This document shows positions 63,865 to 64,000 of a DNA stretch of 64,000 bases, piece by piece. The position numbers were made by a program, and so were the translations under genes. The stretch lies in NCBI GenBank assembly GCA_026936335.1, contig JAPMXV010000053.1, positions 248,001-312,000 on the forward strand. The letters run 5' to 3'. Below the pieces are notes generated by a model. The model was not told where the DNA came from, did no database searches, and saw nothing but the letters and a program-made list of their open reading frames with translations. Each line of letters opens with the position of its first letter. Within the stretch, counting starts at the first letter, position 1. The DNA comes from Mantamonas sphyraenae. Its lineage: Eukaryota > CRuMs > Mantamonadidae.

Positions 63865-64000
63865 TTACTCCTCAGCCCACACATCCACCACCGTGCGAAT
63901 CGACTTTGTGTCGTCGTGCATGAGGTGGAACGCCTTGGGAATGCCCTCCATGCCGTTCTCGCGTCCAGTGACCAGCGGGTCCAGTTCCAGGTCGCCCTTG
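63865..64000 (-). CDS. Class III alcohol dehydrogenase / S-(hydroxymethyl)glutathione dehydrogenase, 3' end only
   Basis: The last 44 codons of a minus-strand gene that continues past the window edge: GMEGIPKAFHLMHDD, KSIRTVVDVWAEE. The pattern of 'I..AF.LMH.G.SIRTV' is the C-terminus of zinc-dependent ADH class III (formaldehyde detoxification via glutathione); other medium-chain ADHs could also fit. The stop (63867-63865) faces the stop of the SNARE gene with only 8 bp between them. Confidence 0.75.
   Translation of the reverse strand, partial: KGDLELDPLVTGRENGMEGIPKAFHLMHDDTKSIRTVVDVWAEE

Overview
This window is nuclear DNA of a gene-dense, flagellated protist. Genes carry short spliceosomal introns (mostly 75-300 bp, GTRNGT donors, CAG acceptors), proteins match eukaryotic families (RPS26, FCF1, MAK16, NSE3, DNA ligase I, ELO elongase, ABCC transporter, syntaxin 6), and cilium/centrosome genes are frequent (DRC3, CEP131, RIIAD1-like, NDPK-DPY30). 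I cannot name the species. Genes sit on both strands with head-to-head start codons often 25-105 bp apart and converging stop codons as little as 8 bp apart. Exon coordinates below were derived by hand from splice sites, reading phase and family alignment.

Layout. 1-8331: end of an unrecognised acidic protein, then a 2.1 kb inverted duplication (1093-3155 and 6248-8331), each arm holding a complete BTG/Tob gene; between the arms lie a coiled-coil protein, a DUF202 membrane protein and a membrane RING protein. 8636-19726: ankyrin protein, RPS26, an unknown protein, NSE3 (SMC5/6 complex), NDUFAF3-like, an LRR protein, THNSL2. 19975-30661: ELO elongase, FCF1, DRC3, TMEM53/DUF829, ABCC transporter. 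30741-37855: myristoylated SDS22-like LRR protein, GH25 lysozyme, NDPK-DPY30, TerD-domain protein, DNA ligase I. 38069-47054: two tandem paralogues of an unrecognised nuclear-type protein family sharing a 1.13 kb near-identical tract. 47103-64000: CEP131, nucleoside hydrolase, two tandem DUF4097-like type II membrane proteins, GRAM-domain membrane protein, RIIAD1-like, coiled-coil protein, MAK16, a mitochondrial-type protein built on an Ffh/SRP54 M domain, syntaxin-6-like SNARE, and the end of a class III alcohol dehydrogenase.

Most notable: (i) an apparent U12-type AT-AC intron in the syntaxin-6 gene; (ii) an Ffh-like M domain with no GTPase domain behind a mitochondrial-like presequence; (iii) a C-terminal motif shared by an ankyrin and an LRR protein; (iv) the BTG inverted duplication; (v) the tandem family with a sharply bounded conversion-like tract; (vi) four otherwise intact conserved genes each broken by a single base.
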